Source: Deinococcus aerius (GTDB lineage: Bacteria > Deinococcota > Deinococci > Deinococcales > Deinococcaceae). From it: a DNA stretch of 64,000 nucleotides. The notes below the pieces were generated by a model. The model searched no databases. It saw only the letters and a program-made list of their open reading frames with translations, and was not told where the DNA came from. Location of the stretch: contig NZ_BFAG01000013.1 in assembly GCF_002897375.1 (NCBI RefSeq), positions 91,255 through 155,254 on the forward strand, given 5' to 3'. Below are positions 31,865 to 42,928 of this stretch, piece by piece. Made by a program: the position numbers and the translations under genes. Each line of letters starts with the position of its first letter. Positions within the stretch are counted from its first letter, which is position 1.

Positions 31865-32482
31865 TCACGCGGCCCCGGAGGACTTCAGCGCCCCGATCAG
31901 GCCCGGCCAGATCACGCGCAGAACGGCCTCGGTGAGTTCCTCCCCACTCATCCCGGGTTGCGAGGGCCACCACTCGGCCAGCCCGTGGATGCCCTGCTTG
32001 ACGAACTCCATCTGGAGGCGCAGCCGCCGCATCTCCGCCGCGCCGGGCGCCTGCGGCAGCAGGGGAAGGAGCAGGGCCAGCAGGGCAGTCGTCACCTCCT
32101 CCTGAATGGAGGCGGCCAGGACCTCCAGGGCGGGCTCCCCGCGCGGCGTCACCAGCAGGACCCGCATCGCCTGCGGGTGGCTCCCGACATAGGTGAAAAA
32201 GGCCCGCAGGGCCGCGCGCAGCCGCTCCTCCACATCGCCTTCCGCGACCAGGGCCTGCTGCCCCACCTCCAGCAGCTCGGCCCGAATCACCGTCATCACC
32301 TCCGCGAAGAGGTTCTCCTTGGAAGAAAAGTGATCGTACAGCACGGGTTTCGAGACGCCCGCCCGCGCCGCGATCTGGTCCAGGCTCACGCCGTAGTAAC
32401 CGGACGCGGCGAAGAGGTCGGTGGCGCTCTGGAGGATCAGGGAACGGCGCTCGTTCCGCTTCAATCTGCGCTTGTCACCCAC
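31865..32482 (-). CDS. TetR-family transcriptional regulator
   Basis: A 205-residue regulator with helix-turn-helix RRSLILQSATDLFAASGYYGVSLDQIAARAGVSKPVLYDHFSSKENLF and a helical ligand domain with a run of Leu (TTALLALLLPLLP). The start is a GTG at 32482: a TAGCAT box ends 6 nt before it, and the GAGGAG between is too close to act as a ribosome site. It is divergent from a DoxX gene, with two operator-like palindromes between them. Confidence 0.85.
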   Translation of the reverse strand: MGDKRRLKRNERRSLILQSATDLFAASGYYGVSLDQIAARAGVSKPVLYDHFSSKENLFAEVMTVIRAELLEVGQQALVAEGDVEERLRAALRAFFTYVGSHPQAMRVLLVTPRGEPALEVLAASIQEEVTTALLALLLPLLPQAPGAAEMRRLRLQMEFVKQGIHGLAEWWPSQPGMSGEELTEAVLRVIWPGLIGALKSSGAA

Positions 32483-32488
32483 CTCCTC

Positions 32489-32494
32489 ATGCTA
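32489..32494 (-). promoter_or_regulatory. Leaderless -10 box of the TetR gene
   Basis: TAGCAT on the minus strand, 6 nt before the GTG at 32482. Confidence 0.45.
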
Positions 32495-32497
32495 AGC

Positions 32498-32528
32498 TAC
32501 TAACCAGTAACCTACTATTTGGTAGGTT
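32498..32528. promoter_or_regulatory. Tandem operators in the TetR-doxX divergent region
   Basis: Two related sites: TACTAACCAGTA (32498-32509) and AACCTACTATTTGGTAGGTT (32509-32528, 7-bp arms). They share CTACTAnnnnGTA, so one protein dimer type probably binds both. They lie between the two starts and could repress both genes. Confidence 0.55.
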
Positions 32529-32556
32529 CGGGCTCTCGTTCCAGGAGGTCGTGCTC

Positions 32557-32961
32557 GTGGTTGTATCAGCGCTTCAGATCGTCTTGGCGTTGGTGATGCT
32601 GCTCTCCGGTCTGGCGAAGAGCCGGATGTCCAAGGCCCGCCTCCTTCAGACCGGGCAGTCCGGCATGACCGACCTGGAATTGCCCACCATTCGCTTCATC
32701 GGCATCAGCGAGCTGCTGGGCGCCCTGGGCCTCACCCTGCCGTGGTGGACGGGGATCGCGCCGTGGCTCACGCCGCTCGCCGCGCTGGGCTTCGCGGTCA
32801 TCATGGTCCTGGCCTTCGGCGTCCACACCGGGTTGATGCGCCGCGCCCCCAGCCCGGAGGTCGCCCGGCGGGAGGCGTGGAACCGGGTCACGAACGTCGT
32901 GCTGCTGATCGCCTCGTTGACTGTGGTGGTCGTGCGGGGTGGGGAATTGCTGGGGCAGTAA
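32557..32961 (+). CDS. DoxX-like membrane protein
   Basis: A 134-residue protein with four hydrophobic segments: SALQIVLALVMLLSGLAK, FIGISELLGALGLTLPW, LTPLAALGFAVIMVLAFG and VVLLIASLTVVVV. The pattern KSRMSKARLLQ...ELPTIRFIGISELLGALGLTLP fits the DoxX-like (DUF4267/DoxX_2) family of small membrane proteins of unknown function. The GTG at 32557 is chosen over the one at 32551 because AGGAGG lies 8 nt before it. Likely controlled by the divergent TetR. Confidence 0.75.
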   Translation: MVVSALQIVLALVMLLSGLAKSRMSKARLLQTGQSGMTDLELPTIRFIGISELLGALGLTLPWWTGIAPWLTPLAALGFAVIMVLAFGVHTGLMRRAPSPEVARREAWNRVTNVVLLIASLTVVVVRGGELLGQ

Positions 32962-33009
32962 AAGGAGGCACCCCCACCCGCGGGTGAGGGCGCCCGAACC
33001 TGGCTGCGC

Positions 33010-34848
<1,839 letters not shown>

Positions 34849-34981
34849 GTCTGGTCTCCTCCTGGGGGCACCCCGAAGAAGGGCACCTCTCACTTTTCTC
34901 TTGTACTCAGTCTAAAACGTTAACCGACCTAAAGTCACGTGTGCTGCGTCACACCGTACCGCTCCCTCACAGCTCTTCGGG

Positions 34982-34987
34982 TATTCT
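34982..34987 (+). promoter_or_regulatory. -10 box of the Crp-family gene
   Basis: TATTCT, 10 nt before the ATG at 34998, giving a leader of only a few nt. Confidence 0.4.
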
Positions 34988-34997
34988 GGCCGGGAAC

Positions 34998-35693
34998 ATG
35001 AACTACCCAAGCCTGGTCTGGCACCTCAAGCGTACCGAGTTGTTCGCGGACCTTGAGCTGACCGAACTGGAACGTGTGGCCGCGTCCACCCCCTACCGTT
35101 CCTATGGGCCGGGAGAAGTCATCTACCGCATGGACGACCCGGCGGACGCCCTCTACTTCGTGCGCAGCGGGCTGGTCAAGATCAGCAAGCTCTTTCCCAA
35201 CGGCAAGGAAGCCATTCTCGGGGTGATCGGCCAGCACGACACCTTCGGCGAACTGCTGCTGCAACCCGAGGAGCGCCGCCCCACCCAGGCCGAGGCGCTG
35301 GAGCGCACCACCCTGATCGTGCTCCCGCGCCACGAGCTGCAAAAGCTGCTGGACACCAAGCCCGCCCTCGCCATGAAGCTGATCCGCCTGATGGCCGCGC
35401 GGCTGTTCGAGGCGCAATCGTGGACGGCGGCGGTGAGTGCCTACTCCGCTCCCGAGCGGGTCGCTAGCCTGCTCTACCGCCTCGCCAACGAGTTCGGGCG
35501 GCCCCACGCGCAGGGGGTGGAACTGGCCCTCAAGCTCAACCAGGAGGACATCGCCCGGATGGTGGGCGCCACCCGCGAGACGGTGAGCCACTCGCTCGGG
35601 AAGCTGAAGCAGGAGGGAGCCATCGTGCGCGCGCGCACCCCGATGATCCTCAACCCCAAGGGGCTGCGCCGCTTCCTGGAGGAGGAAGAGTAG
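34998..35693 (+). CDS. Crp/Fnr-family transcriptional regulator
   Basis: A 231-residue regulator. The cyclic-nucleotide-binding-like barrel (about 10-125) includes YGPGEVIYRMDDPADALYFVRSGLVKISK and GVIGQHDTFGELLL, but no canonical Arg-Ser cAMP pocket is obvious. A linker helix and the HTH domain follow, with LKLNQEDIARMVGATRETVSHSLGKLKQEGAI. No Fnr-type Cys cluster. D. radiodurans encodes several such proteins that control stress genes. The ATG at 34998 is chosen by homology. It ends 1 nt before the convergent alkA stop. Confidence 0.88.
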   Translation: MNYPSLVWHLKRTELFADLELTELERVAASTPYRSYGPGEVIYRMDDPADALYFVRSGLVKISKLFPNGKEAILGVIGQHDTFGELLLQPEERRPTQAEALERTTLIVLPRHELQKLLDTKPALAMKLIRLMAARLFEAQSWTAAVSAYSAPERVASLLYRLANEFGRPHAQGVELALKLNQEDIARMVGATRETVSHSLGKLKQEGAIVRARTPMILNPKGLRRFLEEEE

Positions 35694-35694
35694 G

Positions 35695-36402
35695 CTACAG
35701 CGGGTCTGTCCCGGCCAGCACGGGGGCCGGGTCGTCCTTTCCCATCTTCGCCGCCAGCCGCCGCCGCGCGACCTCCGCCCAGAGGTAACGCGCGGCGAGC
35801 GTTCGGTAGGGGGACCAGGCCCGGACGGCGGCCTGCGCCTCCTCAGGTGATGCTTCTGGATACAGCCGCGCCACCTCCTGCCGCAGCACGAGGTCGCCGA
35901 AGCTGAACACGTCGGGGCGGGAGAGGCCGAAGATCAGGAACATCTCGACCGTCCAGCGCCCGATCCCCGGCAGGGGGATGAGGGCCGCAATCACCGCCTC
36001 GTCGGGCAGGGCCGCGAGGTGGGCGAAGTCCACCCGGCCATCTAACGCCGCGTCCGCCAGCGCCCGCACGGTGCGGACCTTGGCCCAGGAGAGGCCCGTG
36101 GCGCGCAGCTCGTCCGGCGTGACTCGCAGCAGATTCTCGGGGGTGATGCCGCCCAGCGCCGCCTCCAGCCGGGCGTGGATACTGGCCGCCGCCCGGACGG
36201 AGAGCTGCTGGCCGCCCACACTCCGCACCAGGGTGCCGAAGGGGTCCGGTGTGGGGGCGAGTACGGGCAGCGGGCCGACGCGCGCCAGCACCTCGGCAAG
36301 TGTGGGGTCGCGGGAGAGCCAGGCGAGCGCCCCGGCATGGTCGGTCAGGGGAGGGGTGGGGAACACCCGACCACTCAAGCGCACCACCCGCCCCGGGCGC
36401 AT
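35695..36402 (-). CDS. alkA: DNA-3-methyladenine glycosylase (AlkA type)
   Basis: A 235-residue HhH-GPD base-excision glycosylase that removes alkylated purines. The helix-hairpin-helix is LPGIGRWTVEMFLIF and the catalytic Asp lies in PDVFSFGDLVLRQE. GGQQLSVRAAASIHARLEAALGG is the typical first helical part. There is no FeS Cys cluster, so it is not an EndoIII/MutY type. Start uncertain: ATG at 36402 is chosen because the family sequence begins soon after; a GTG at 36453 is also possible and neither has a ribosome site. Confidence 0.85.
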   Translation of the reverse strand: MRPGRVVRLSGRVFPTPPLTDHAGALAWLSRDPTLAEVLARVGPLPVLAPTPDPFGTLVRSVGGQQLSVRAAASIHARLEAALGGITPENLLRVTPDELRATGLSWAKVRTVRALADAALDGRVDFAHLAALPDEAVIAALIPLPGIGRWTVEMFLIFGLSRPDVFSFGDLVLRQEVARLYPEASPEEAQAAVRAWSPYRTLAARYLWAEVARRRLAAKMGKDDPAPVLAGTDPL

Positions 36403-36470
36403 GAGCCACTCGGCGGAGGAACGTGAAGAAACTTCAGCCCGCGCCCCTCGCACCTGATGGGCGACCGCCT

Positions 36471-36476
36471 TAGCGT
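36471..36476 (+). promoter_or_regulatory. Leaderless -10 box of the YbaY-like gene
   Basis: TAGCGT, 6 nt before the ATG at 36483. Confidence 0.5.
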
Positions 36477-36482
36477 GGGGGC

Positions 36483-36947
36483 ATGAAGCGTTTCCTTGCC
36501 GTGCTGCTGGCCGCCCTCCTCGCCGCGCCCGCGTTGGCGCAGATTCGCATCACCCGGCCCGCCCCGCCCCCCGCTCCGGCGACCCCGGCCACCGCGCCCG
36601 ACCTCTCGGACGTGCCCGCGGGGTGGCGCGTGGTGAGTGGCCGCATCCAGGCCCCCCGTGAGGTTCGCCTGCCCGCCGGAAGCACCGTCACGATCAGCCT
36701 GGAGGACGTGACCCTGGCAGACGCCCCGAGTACCACCCTGCTGCGGGTGAGCTTCCCCGTGAGCCGCCTCTCGACGCCGTACCAGATTCAGTTCAATCCG
36801 GTGCGCCTGAATCCCCGCCGCACGTACGCCGTGCGGACCCAGGTTCGCGGGCCGGACGGCCGCCTGCTGTACACGAGCGACACCCGCCAGGAACTCCCGG
36901 GCGGGCGCAACGCGGTGCTGAACCTGCGGGTGGTGCCCGTCCGCTGA
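36483..36947 (+). CDS. YbaY-family secreted protein
   Basis: A 154-residue exported protein. The signal peptide is [20 protein letters not shown] with an ALAQ cleavage site (no lipobox Cys), followed by a Pro/Ala linker and a YbaY/YscW-like domain: [38 protein letters not shown] and [15 protein letters not shown]. Family members are envelope proteins of unknown role. It is convergent with the SDR gene, with 4 nt between the stops. Confidence 0.8.
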   Translation: MKRFLAVLLAALLAAPALAQIRITRPAPPPAPATPATAPDLSDVPAGWRVVSGRIQAPREVRLPAGSTVTISLEDVTLADAPSTTLLRVSFPVSRLSTPYQIQFNPVRLNPRRTYAVRTQVRGPDGRLLYTSDTRQELPGGRNAVLNLRVVPVR

Positions 36948-36951
36948 GCCC

Positions 36952-37664
36952 TCACAGGTTCCACCCCCCCGCCACCTCCAGTTCCTGCCCCGTCACGTAG
37001 TCGCTCGCCCGCACGAAGTACAGGGCCGCGTCCACGAGTTCCGCCACCGTGCCGACCCGCCCGGCGGGAATCTCGCGCAGGGGCTGGCTCACCGACGTTT
37101 CGATGACGCCCGGGGACACCACGTTCACGCTGACGCCCGTGCCCGCGAGGACCTTGGCGAGCGCGTGCGAGAGGTGCAGGACGCCCGTTTTAGCGACCAC
37201 GTAGGGCACGATGCCGGGCCGGGCGATCAGGTGCCGCGCTCCCGCGTAGCCCAGGTTCACGATGCGACCGAAGCCCGCCTCCCGCATCAGGGGCGCCGCC
37301 GCCTGGCAGGTGGCGAAGGTCGCGGTGAGGTTGGAGGCGAGCATGTCGGCCCACTCGGCGTCCGTCGTCTCCAGGAGGGGCTTATGAACATAGTTGCCGA
37401 CGTTGTTGATGAGGACGGCGAGGGGCGAATCCGGGAACGCCTCGTGGGCCTCCCGGACGAGCCGCCGCGCCTGGTCGGGGTCGGTGAGGTCGGCCCGGAG
37501 GACGGTCGCCCGCACCCCCCGCTCCTCGCAGAGCCGCGCCGTCTCCCGCGCGTCCGCCCCGCTGCCCCGGTAGTGGACGGCGACCGCGTACCCCTCGCCC
37601 GCGAGCGCGACCGCCAGCGCCCGCCCGATGCCCCGCGCCGAGCCGGTGACGAGGGCGGTGCCCC

Positions 37665-37668
<4 letters not shown>
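36952..37668 (-). CDS. Short-chain dehydrogenase/reductase, catalytic Ser missing
   Basis: A 238-residue Rossmann-fold protein with [12 protein letters not shown] (cofactor loop), INNVGNY, the catalytic YVVAK Tyr-Lys pair and the [10 protein letters not shown] segment. The Ser normally about 13 residues before the Tyr is absent: the segment reads [19 protein letters not shown]. Activity may therefore be changed or lost. It starts at GTG overlapping the stop of the NUDIX gene (GTGA), so the two are coupled. The long upstream open frame is a shadow. Confidence 0.85.
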
Positions 37669-38075
<407 letters not shown>

Positions 38076-38082
38076 GGGGAGC

Positions 38083-38088
38083 AGGGTA
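38083..38088 (-). promoter_or_regulatory. Leaderless -10 box of the NUDIX-SDR operon
   Basis: TACCCT on the minus strand, 7 nt before the ATG at 38075. Confidence 0.5.
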
Positions 38089-38135
38089 AGCGGTGCGCGG
38101 GGAACGGGACGCAGGAGAAGCGACAAAGCCGGGGG

Positions 38136-39617
38136 CTACACCCTCCGCCGCTGGCGCAGCACCCGCCGCTCGAGGGTCGTGACGATCAGGTAGAGCGCCA
38201 CGCCCAGGAGGATCAGCAGGGCGATGGCCGCGAACTGGCGGGGCGTGTTGTAGTAGGCCCGCGCCTGGTTCACGGCGAAGCCCAGCCCCGGCGCGTTGCT
38301 CACGAACTCCCACACGACCGCGCCGATCAGGGCGAGCGAGAGGGCCAGCCGCAGGCCCCCCAGCATCACGGGCAGGGCCGAGGGCAGTTCCAGCCGGGTC
38401 AGCCGCTGCCAGGGGCCAGCGCGCAGGGTGGAGAAGAGTTCGTGGTCGGTGGGCCGCACCTCGCGCACGCCGACGATGGTGGCGACCATGACGGGGTACA
38501 GGGCGCTCAGGGCGCTGACGAGCACGGCGGGCACGGTGCCGAAGCCGAACCAGGTGATCAGCAGCGGCGCCAGCACCACGATGGGCGCGCTCTGCGACGC
38601 GACGACAAAGGGGCTCAGCAGGCGTTCGAGCGCGCGGGACTTCGCCAGCGGATACCCGATCACCGCCCCCGCCAGCGAACCGAGCAGGGCGCCCAGCAGC
38701 GCGATCCGCGCCGTGTCCCAGGTGAAGGTGAGGAATTCCCCGGGGGTGCGGCTCAACTCCGCCCAGACCCGCGCGGGGGTGGGCAGCAGGAACGGCTGGT
38801 TCAGCAGGCGGGCCGCGACCTCCCACAGCAGCAGCCCCGCCAGGAGGGCGGCGGCGGGGGCGAGCGAGCCGAGCCGAAAGCGGCCGCGCGGCTCCACCTC
38901 CAGCCGGGTGCTGTCCCCCGTCCCCAGCAGGTCGCGCAGCCGGGCCTCCAGGCCGTCCGTGTAGGCGGTGACCCGGCCCTCGCCGCGCGTGTCGAGCACG
39001 TCCACGATGCGCCCGCCCCGCAGCACGGCCACCCGGTCCCCCAGCCACACCGCCTCGCGGATGGAGTGGGTGACGAGGACGGTCGTGCGCCCCGTCTTCT
39101 CGTGCAGGTGGCGCAGCTCGGCATTGAAGCGCTCGCGCACCAGGGCGTCCAGCGCCGCGAAGGGCTCGTCGAGGAGCAGCACGTCGCCGCTCTGAGCGAG
39201 GGCGCGGGCCAGCGCCACCCGTGCCCGCATCCCGCCCGAGAGCTGGGCGGGGGCGTAGTCCGCGTAGGCGTCCATGCCGACAAGGTGGAGGGCCTCGCGG
39301 GGCTCCAAACCGCCCCCCGCCCCCAGGTCCTGCGGGAGCGCGACGTTCCGCAGCGCCGTGCGCCAGGGGAGCAACCGGTCATCCTGGAACATCAGCGCGG
39401 GCGGCGTGGCGACCTCCACCGTGCCCGATTGCGGGCGCAAGAGCCCCGCAATCACCCGCAGCAGCGTGCTTTTCCCGCCGCCCGAGGGGCCGATCACCGC
39501 CAGGAACTCGCCGTGCGGCACGGTGAGGTTCACGTCCTCCAGCACGGTTTGACCGCCCAGGCGCACGGTCACGTCCGTGAGCCGGATGGCGATGTCGGCG
39601 TCCCCGGGCGCGTTCAT
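38136..39617 (-). CDS. Fused ABC ATPase-permease (nitrate/sulfonate/thiamine-precursor type)
   Basis: A 493-residue fusion. Residues 8-235 are an SsuB/TauB-like ATPase: Walker [11 protein letters not shown]-loop [10 protein letters not shown], signature LSGGM, Walker [13 protein letters not shown] and H-loop VTHSIREA. Residues 250-493 are an SsuC-like permease with [25 protein letters not shown], about six helices and the EAA-like loop [30 protein letters not shown]. These are separate proteins in most relatives. No substrate-binding protein gene is near. The ATG overlaps the stop of the EamA gene (ATGA). Confidence 0.88.
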   Translation of the reverse strand: MNAPGDADIAIRLTDVTVRLGGQTVLEDVNLTVPHGEFLAVIGPSGGGKSTLLRVIAGLLRPQSGTVEVATPPALMFQDDRLLPWRTALRNVALPQDLGAGGGLEPREALHLVGMDAYADYAPAQLSGGMRARVALARALAQSGDVLLLDEPFAALDALVRERFNAELRHLHEKTGRTTVLVTHSIREAVWLGDRVAVLRGGRIVDVLDTRGEGRVTAYTDGLEARLRDLLGTGDSTRLEVEPRGRFRLGSLAPAAALLAGLLLWEVAARLLNQPFLLPTPARVWAELSRTPGEFLTFTWDTARIALLGALLGSLAGAVIGYPLAKSRALERLLSPFVVASQSAPIVVLAPLLITWFGFGTVPAVLVSALSALYPVMVATIVGVREVRPTDHELFSTLRAGPWQRLTRLELPSALPVMLGGLRLALSLALIGAVVWEFVSNAPGLGFAVNQARAYYNTPRQFAAIALLILLGVALYLIVTTLERRVLRQRRRV

Positions 39618-40555
39618 GCCGGGGGCCTTCCCCGCGTGTTCACCAGGATGACGCCCGCAATCGCCACCGCCCCGCCCACCAGCGACAGAACCTTGGGCAA
39701 CTCCCCCAGCCACACCCACGCGATCAGGATGGCGAGGACTGGGCTCACGTACAGGAAGGAGGTCGTGGTTCCCGCCCCCACCCGCGACAGGGCGAAGGTC
39801 CAGGTCAGGTAGGCCAGCGCCGCCGGAAACAGCCCGATGTAGATCACGGCGAGGTGCGCGGGCAGCGGCGCGTGGGCGAGCTGCGCCCCAAAGCCCGGCA
39901 GGAAGACGAGCAGCGGCAGCGTGCCCGTCAGCAGGCTCCAAACCGTGAAGTGCAGGGGATTGATCCTCTTCAATAGGGGCTTTTGAAAGACGAAGTACAG
40001 GCTGGTGAAGAGGGCGGCGGCCAGGATCAGCAGCGCCCCCCGGGTGAAGTCCAGGCTCTCGCCGCGCCCCAGCACGATCAGGGCGACGCCCGCCAGGCTG
40101 ATCAGCGTCCCCAGCCAGCCCAGCGCGTTCAGCCGCTCCCCGGCGAAGCGCGTGGCGAGGAGCGCCGTGATGACCGGCCCGGCGGCGATGATCAGGCTGG
40201 CGGTTCCGGCGGGCACCGTCAGCTCGCCGTAATTCAGGCAGACGTGGTACAGGGTGATCCCGGAAAAGCTCAGCAGCCCGATTCGCCCCAGGTCGGGCAG
40301 GGACGGCAGGGGGATGCGGGCGACCACCGCGTACACCCCCAGCGCCACGCTCGCCACCAGGAAGCGGTACAGGGTGAGATGCCCCGGCGAGAAAGCCTCC
40401 AGCCCCGCCCGGATCCCCGCGAAGGCCGACGCCCAGAACAGGATGGTGACCCCGATTGCCCCCAGCGACAGGGGGTCGAGGCGGCCGACCTGCGGCGCGC
40501 GCGAGGTCGGGGAGCCTTCTCCGGGGGCGCGGGAGGGGGAGCGGGGCCGAGTCAC
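39614..40555 (-). CDS. EamA/DMT-family transporter
   Basis: A 313-residue membrane protein with about ten helices in two EamA repeats: [29 protein letters not shown] opens the first, and [29 protein letters not shown] the second, which ends [16 protein letters not shown]. Such proteins export metabolites such as amino acids. It starts at GTG 40555 ([14 protein letters not shown]), which follows a TAGGCT box by 7 nt. Coupled to the ABC fusion downstream; the combined function is unknown. Confidence 0.87.
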   Translation of the reverse strand: MTRPRSPSRAPGEGSPTSRAPQVGRLDPLSLGAIGVTILFWASAFAGIRAGLEAFSPGHLTLYRFLVASVALGVYAVVARIPLPSLPDLGRIGLLSFSGITLYHVCLNYGELTVPAGTASLIIAAGPVITALLATRFAGERLNALGWLGTLISLAGVALIVLGRGESLDFTRGALLILAAALFTSLYFVFQKPLLKRINPLHFTVWSLLTGTLPLLVFLPGFGAQLAHAPLPAHLAVIYIGLFPAALAYLTWTFALSRVGAGTTTSFLYVSPVLAILIAWVWLGELPKVLSLVGGAVAIAGVILVNTRGRPPA

Positions 40556-40562
40556 GCCCGCC

Positions 40563-40568
40563 AGCCTA
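40563..40568 (-). promoter_or_regulatory. Leaderless -10 box of the EamA-ABC operon
   Basis: TAGGCT on the minus strand, 7 nt before the GTG at 40555. It decides the start. Confidence 0.5.
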
Positions 40569-40663
40569 GCGCGGCCCGTGCATGAGGGGGGGGTCAAGGC
40601 GGACACATCCGCCCGGCCAGAGACAAGCGGAAGCATGAGGAGCAACGACAGGAGGTTTCCCGC

Positions 40664-40972
40664 ATGGACGACAGCAAACGCGGCGACGCTCCCCAGACCG
40701 GCGCGTCCTATATGGGCGCCACGGGGGATACGCCCGACGCGAATACCAACCTCGACCCCGACATGCAGGGCGGCGAGAGCGGCGCCGACCGCCAGGCGAC
40801 GGGCGACATCCATGACCGCCACACCGAGTCCCGCGGCCTGGGGTCGGGCGAGAACGGGCAGAGCGACCCCGCCCGGCAGATGGACAACAGCGGGATGCTC
40901 GACCCCACGGGCCAGGGCGAGGACTCGGACATCATCGGGGCGAGCGGCGACGACCGCAACGCGGAGCGCTGA
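40664..40972 (+). CDS. Small acidic disordered protein
   Basis: A 102-residue hydrophilic protein ([18 protein letters not shown]...), rich in D, G, S, Q and N with no hydrophobic core, resembling the small protein at 959-1204 in composition. GACAGGAGG lies 8 nt before the ATG. It precedes an SRPBCC membrane protein gene by 102 nt. Hydrophilin-like stress proteins have this composition, which is inference only. Confidence 0.6.
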   Translation: MDDSKRGDAPQTGASYMGATGDTPDANTNLDPDMQGGESGADRQATGDIHDRHTESRGLGSGENGQSDPARQMDNSGMLDPTGQGEDSDIIGASGDDRNAER

Positions 40973-41074
40973 ACTGCCCGCCCCCTCAATTTCACCTTAA
41001 ATGTGGGTTGGGGAAGGATTCACCCGGCCCGCGAAGAGCGGCCCCTAGACTGCCGGGAGCGGAGGAGACCAGCT

Positions 41075-41752
41075 ATGAGCGCGAACATGGACAATTCGAA
41101 CAGCAAGGAAACGGGCAACAGCATGGACCAGGGCCGCCTGATCAGCGGGGCGGCGGGGGGCGCGCTGCTCCTGCTGGGCCTGCGGCGCCGCGGCTTCCTG
41201 GGGCTGAGCATGGCCGCTGTGGGCGGCTACCTCGCCTACCGCGCAGCCACCGGCAACGACCCGGTGATGTCGGCGGCGGGCCTGAGCGGCAACGCGGCGG
41301 CGGCCAAACCGATCTTCGTCGAACACAGCGTGGTCATCGATCGCCCGGCCCAGCAGGTGTACACCTACTGGCGCAACTTCGAGAACCTGCCGCGCATCAT
41401 GAGCCACCTCGAGAACGTGACCATCCTCGACGAGCGCCGCAGCCGCTGGGTCGCCAAGGCGCCGCTGGGCACCCACGTCGAGTGGGAGGCCGAGATCGTG
41501 AACGACAAGCCCGGCGAGCGCATCGGCTGGCACTCACTGCCCGGCGCGACGGTGGACAACGCGGGCAGCGTGCAGTTCGAGAGCCTGCCGAACGGCGGCA
41601 CCCGCGTTCACGTGGCCCTCTCGTACCGCCCGCCCGCCGGGGCACTCGGCGCGGCGGTCGCCAAGCTGTTCGGCGAGGAGCCCAGCCAGCAGATCGCCGA
41701 CGACCTCCAGAAGTTCAAGCAGACCTTCGAGGGAGCGAATCCCCAGGCCTGA
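41075..41752 (+). CDS. SRPBCC (polyketide cyclase-like) protein with N-terminal membrane segment
   Basis: A 225-residue protein. Residues 18-60 hold glycine-rich hydrophobic segments ([30 protein letters not shown]), followed by a START/SRPBCC domain (about 75-220): [59 protein letters not shown] and [12 protein letters not shown]. This architecture is known from DUF2892-SRPBCC proteins of unknown function. ATG at 41075 with GGAGGAG upstream. A strong terminator follows. Confidence 0.82.
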   Translation: MSANMDNSNSKETGNSMDQGRLISGAAGGALLLLGLRRRGFLGLSMAAVGGYLAYRAATGNDPVMSAAGLSGNAAAAKPIFVEHSVVIDRPAQQVYTYWRNFENLPRIMSHLENVTILDERRSRWVAKAPLGTHVEWEAEIVNDKPGERIGWHSLPGATVDNAGSVQFESLPNGGTRVHVALSYRPPAGALGAAVAKLFGEEPSQQIADDLQKFKQTFEGANPQA

Positions 41753-41767
41753 AGCACAGGGACATAG

Positions 41768-41805
41768 AGGAGGCGGTGGCCAACGGGCTGCCGCCTCCTT
41801 TCTGT
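41768..41805 (+). terminator. Terminator after the SRPBCC gene
   Basis: 9-bp stem AGGAGGCGG/CCGCCTCCT with a 14-nt loop, followed by TTTCTGTT. It lies 16 nt after the stop. Confidence 0.75.
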
Positions 41806-41954
41806 TGCCCCGCACCACGCCTTACCCCAGGAGAGGGATCAAAACGCCTTCTCCAAGAGCAGAGCATCGAGTGGAGGGCCTTGTTCGTCCGTCCCCGGGT
41901 CTCAGCTCACCCCACGCGCTCCCCGCAATGGCAACCCCCCACCCTCTTCCGGCG

Positions 41955-41960
41955 TATAAG
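41955..41960 (+). promoter_or_regulatory. Leaderless -10 box of the coiled-coil membrane protein gene
   Basis: TATAAG, 5 nt before the ATG at 41966. An AAGGAAG stretch overlaps, so a very short leader is also possible. Confidence 0.4.
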
Positions 41961-41965
41961 GAAGC

Positions 41966-42715
41966 ATGAGCAAGCCTGTCCGCCAGGAGACGGTGATCGC
42001 CACCCGGCCCGCCGGGGACCTCGCGCCCACCCGGGTGACACCGGGGCGAATCGCGCTCTACACCGGGGGCGCCGTGCTGGCCCTCGCGGCGCTGGCGGGC
42101 GCGGCGGTCGCGGTGGCGGGCGTGGCGCTCACGACGGTCACGGTGGCGGCCCTGATCGTGGCGGTGCTCGCCGTGATCTTCCTGATGCCCGCCCTGCTGC
42201 TCGCGCTGAATGCCGGGCGGGTGCGGGCCAAGGAGGAGGTCGCCCGCGCGCTGCCGCTGGAAACCTTGATCGTGCAGCGCCAGCAGTTCGAGAACCTGAT
42301 TGCAGCCAAGGGGCGCCAGCTCGCCGAGGCAAACGGGCACCTCGCGGACTTTGCCCGGCTGATCGACCAGAACCGGAAGGAGATGGACGCCGCCGACATC
42401 GCCCGCTGGGAGAATGACCTCCAGGTGAGCCGCGACGCTTTCGCCCGCGCGCAGACACACCTGGAAGACCTGCGCGCCGACCTCGTGGAATTTGACCGGC
42501 AGATCAAGAAGGCGCGGATCGACACCCAGCTCGCGCAGGCCAAGGGGAACGTCGCCTCGGCGCTTCAACAGGCCAACCTCAGCGCCGAGGACCGCCACGT
42601 CACGGAATCGGCCCTCTCCGAGATCGCGCGGCGGGCGGGGCGGAACGCCGAGCTGCTCGACCAGGCGCTCGCCAGCGGGGAACGCAGCGCCCGGCCCGGC
42701 GGGGGCGCCGCGTGA
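41966..42715 (+). CDS. Membrane protein with long coiled coil
   Basis: A 249-residue protein with two hydrophobic helices (about 30-52 and 54-78: VLALAALAGAAVAVAGVAL, AALIVAVLAVIFLMPALLLAL) and then a charged helical region (about 85-215) with heptad-like pattern (RQQFENLIAAKGRQLAEAN, RAQTHLEDLRADLVEFDRQIKKARID). The end is Gly/Ala-rich. No family recognised; the PspA-like flavour is weak. It overlaps a small secreted protein gene by GTGA and heads the TAXI cluster. Confidence 0.65.
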   Translation: MSKPVRQETVIATRPAGDLAPTRVTPGRIALYTGGAVLALAALAGAAVAVAGVALTTVTVAALIVAVLAVIFLMPALLLALNAGRVRAKEEVARALPLETLIVQRQQFENLIAAKGRQLAEANGHLADFARLIDQNRKEMDAADIARWENDLQVSRDAFARAQTHLEDLRADLVEFDRQIKKARIDTQLAQAKGNVASALQQANLSAEDRHVTESALSEIARRAGRNAELLDQALASGERSARPGGGAA

Positions 42716-42894
42716 GGCGGGCGCGGGTCCTGGGCACACTCCTCGTCCTGATCCTGCTGATCTGCGGGGGCGTGATCTACCTCGACCAGCGGGGGGCGTT
42801 GGGGGCAAGTTCGCCGGGTCAGACGACAGCGACCCCAGCGACACCCAGCACCTCGACCCCCTCCGACGATCCCGGCTACGGCGAGCTGAAGTGA
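42712..42894 (+). CDS. Small membrane-anchored protein
   Basis: A 60-residue protein: one helix (RVLGTLLVLILLICGGVIYL) and a Ser/Thr/Pro-rich tail that would lie outside. It starts at GTG overlapping the previous stop. No family recognised. Confidence 0.55.
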   Translation: MRRARVLGTLLVLILLICGGVIYLDQRGALGASSPGQTTATPATPSTSTPSDDPGYGELK

Positions 42895-42928
42895 TGCCCC
42901 CTTCCCCCCCTTCTCCACCGGAGGCCCC

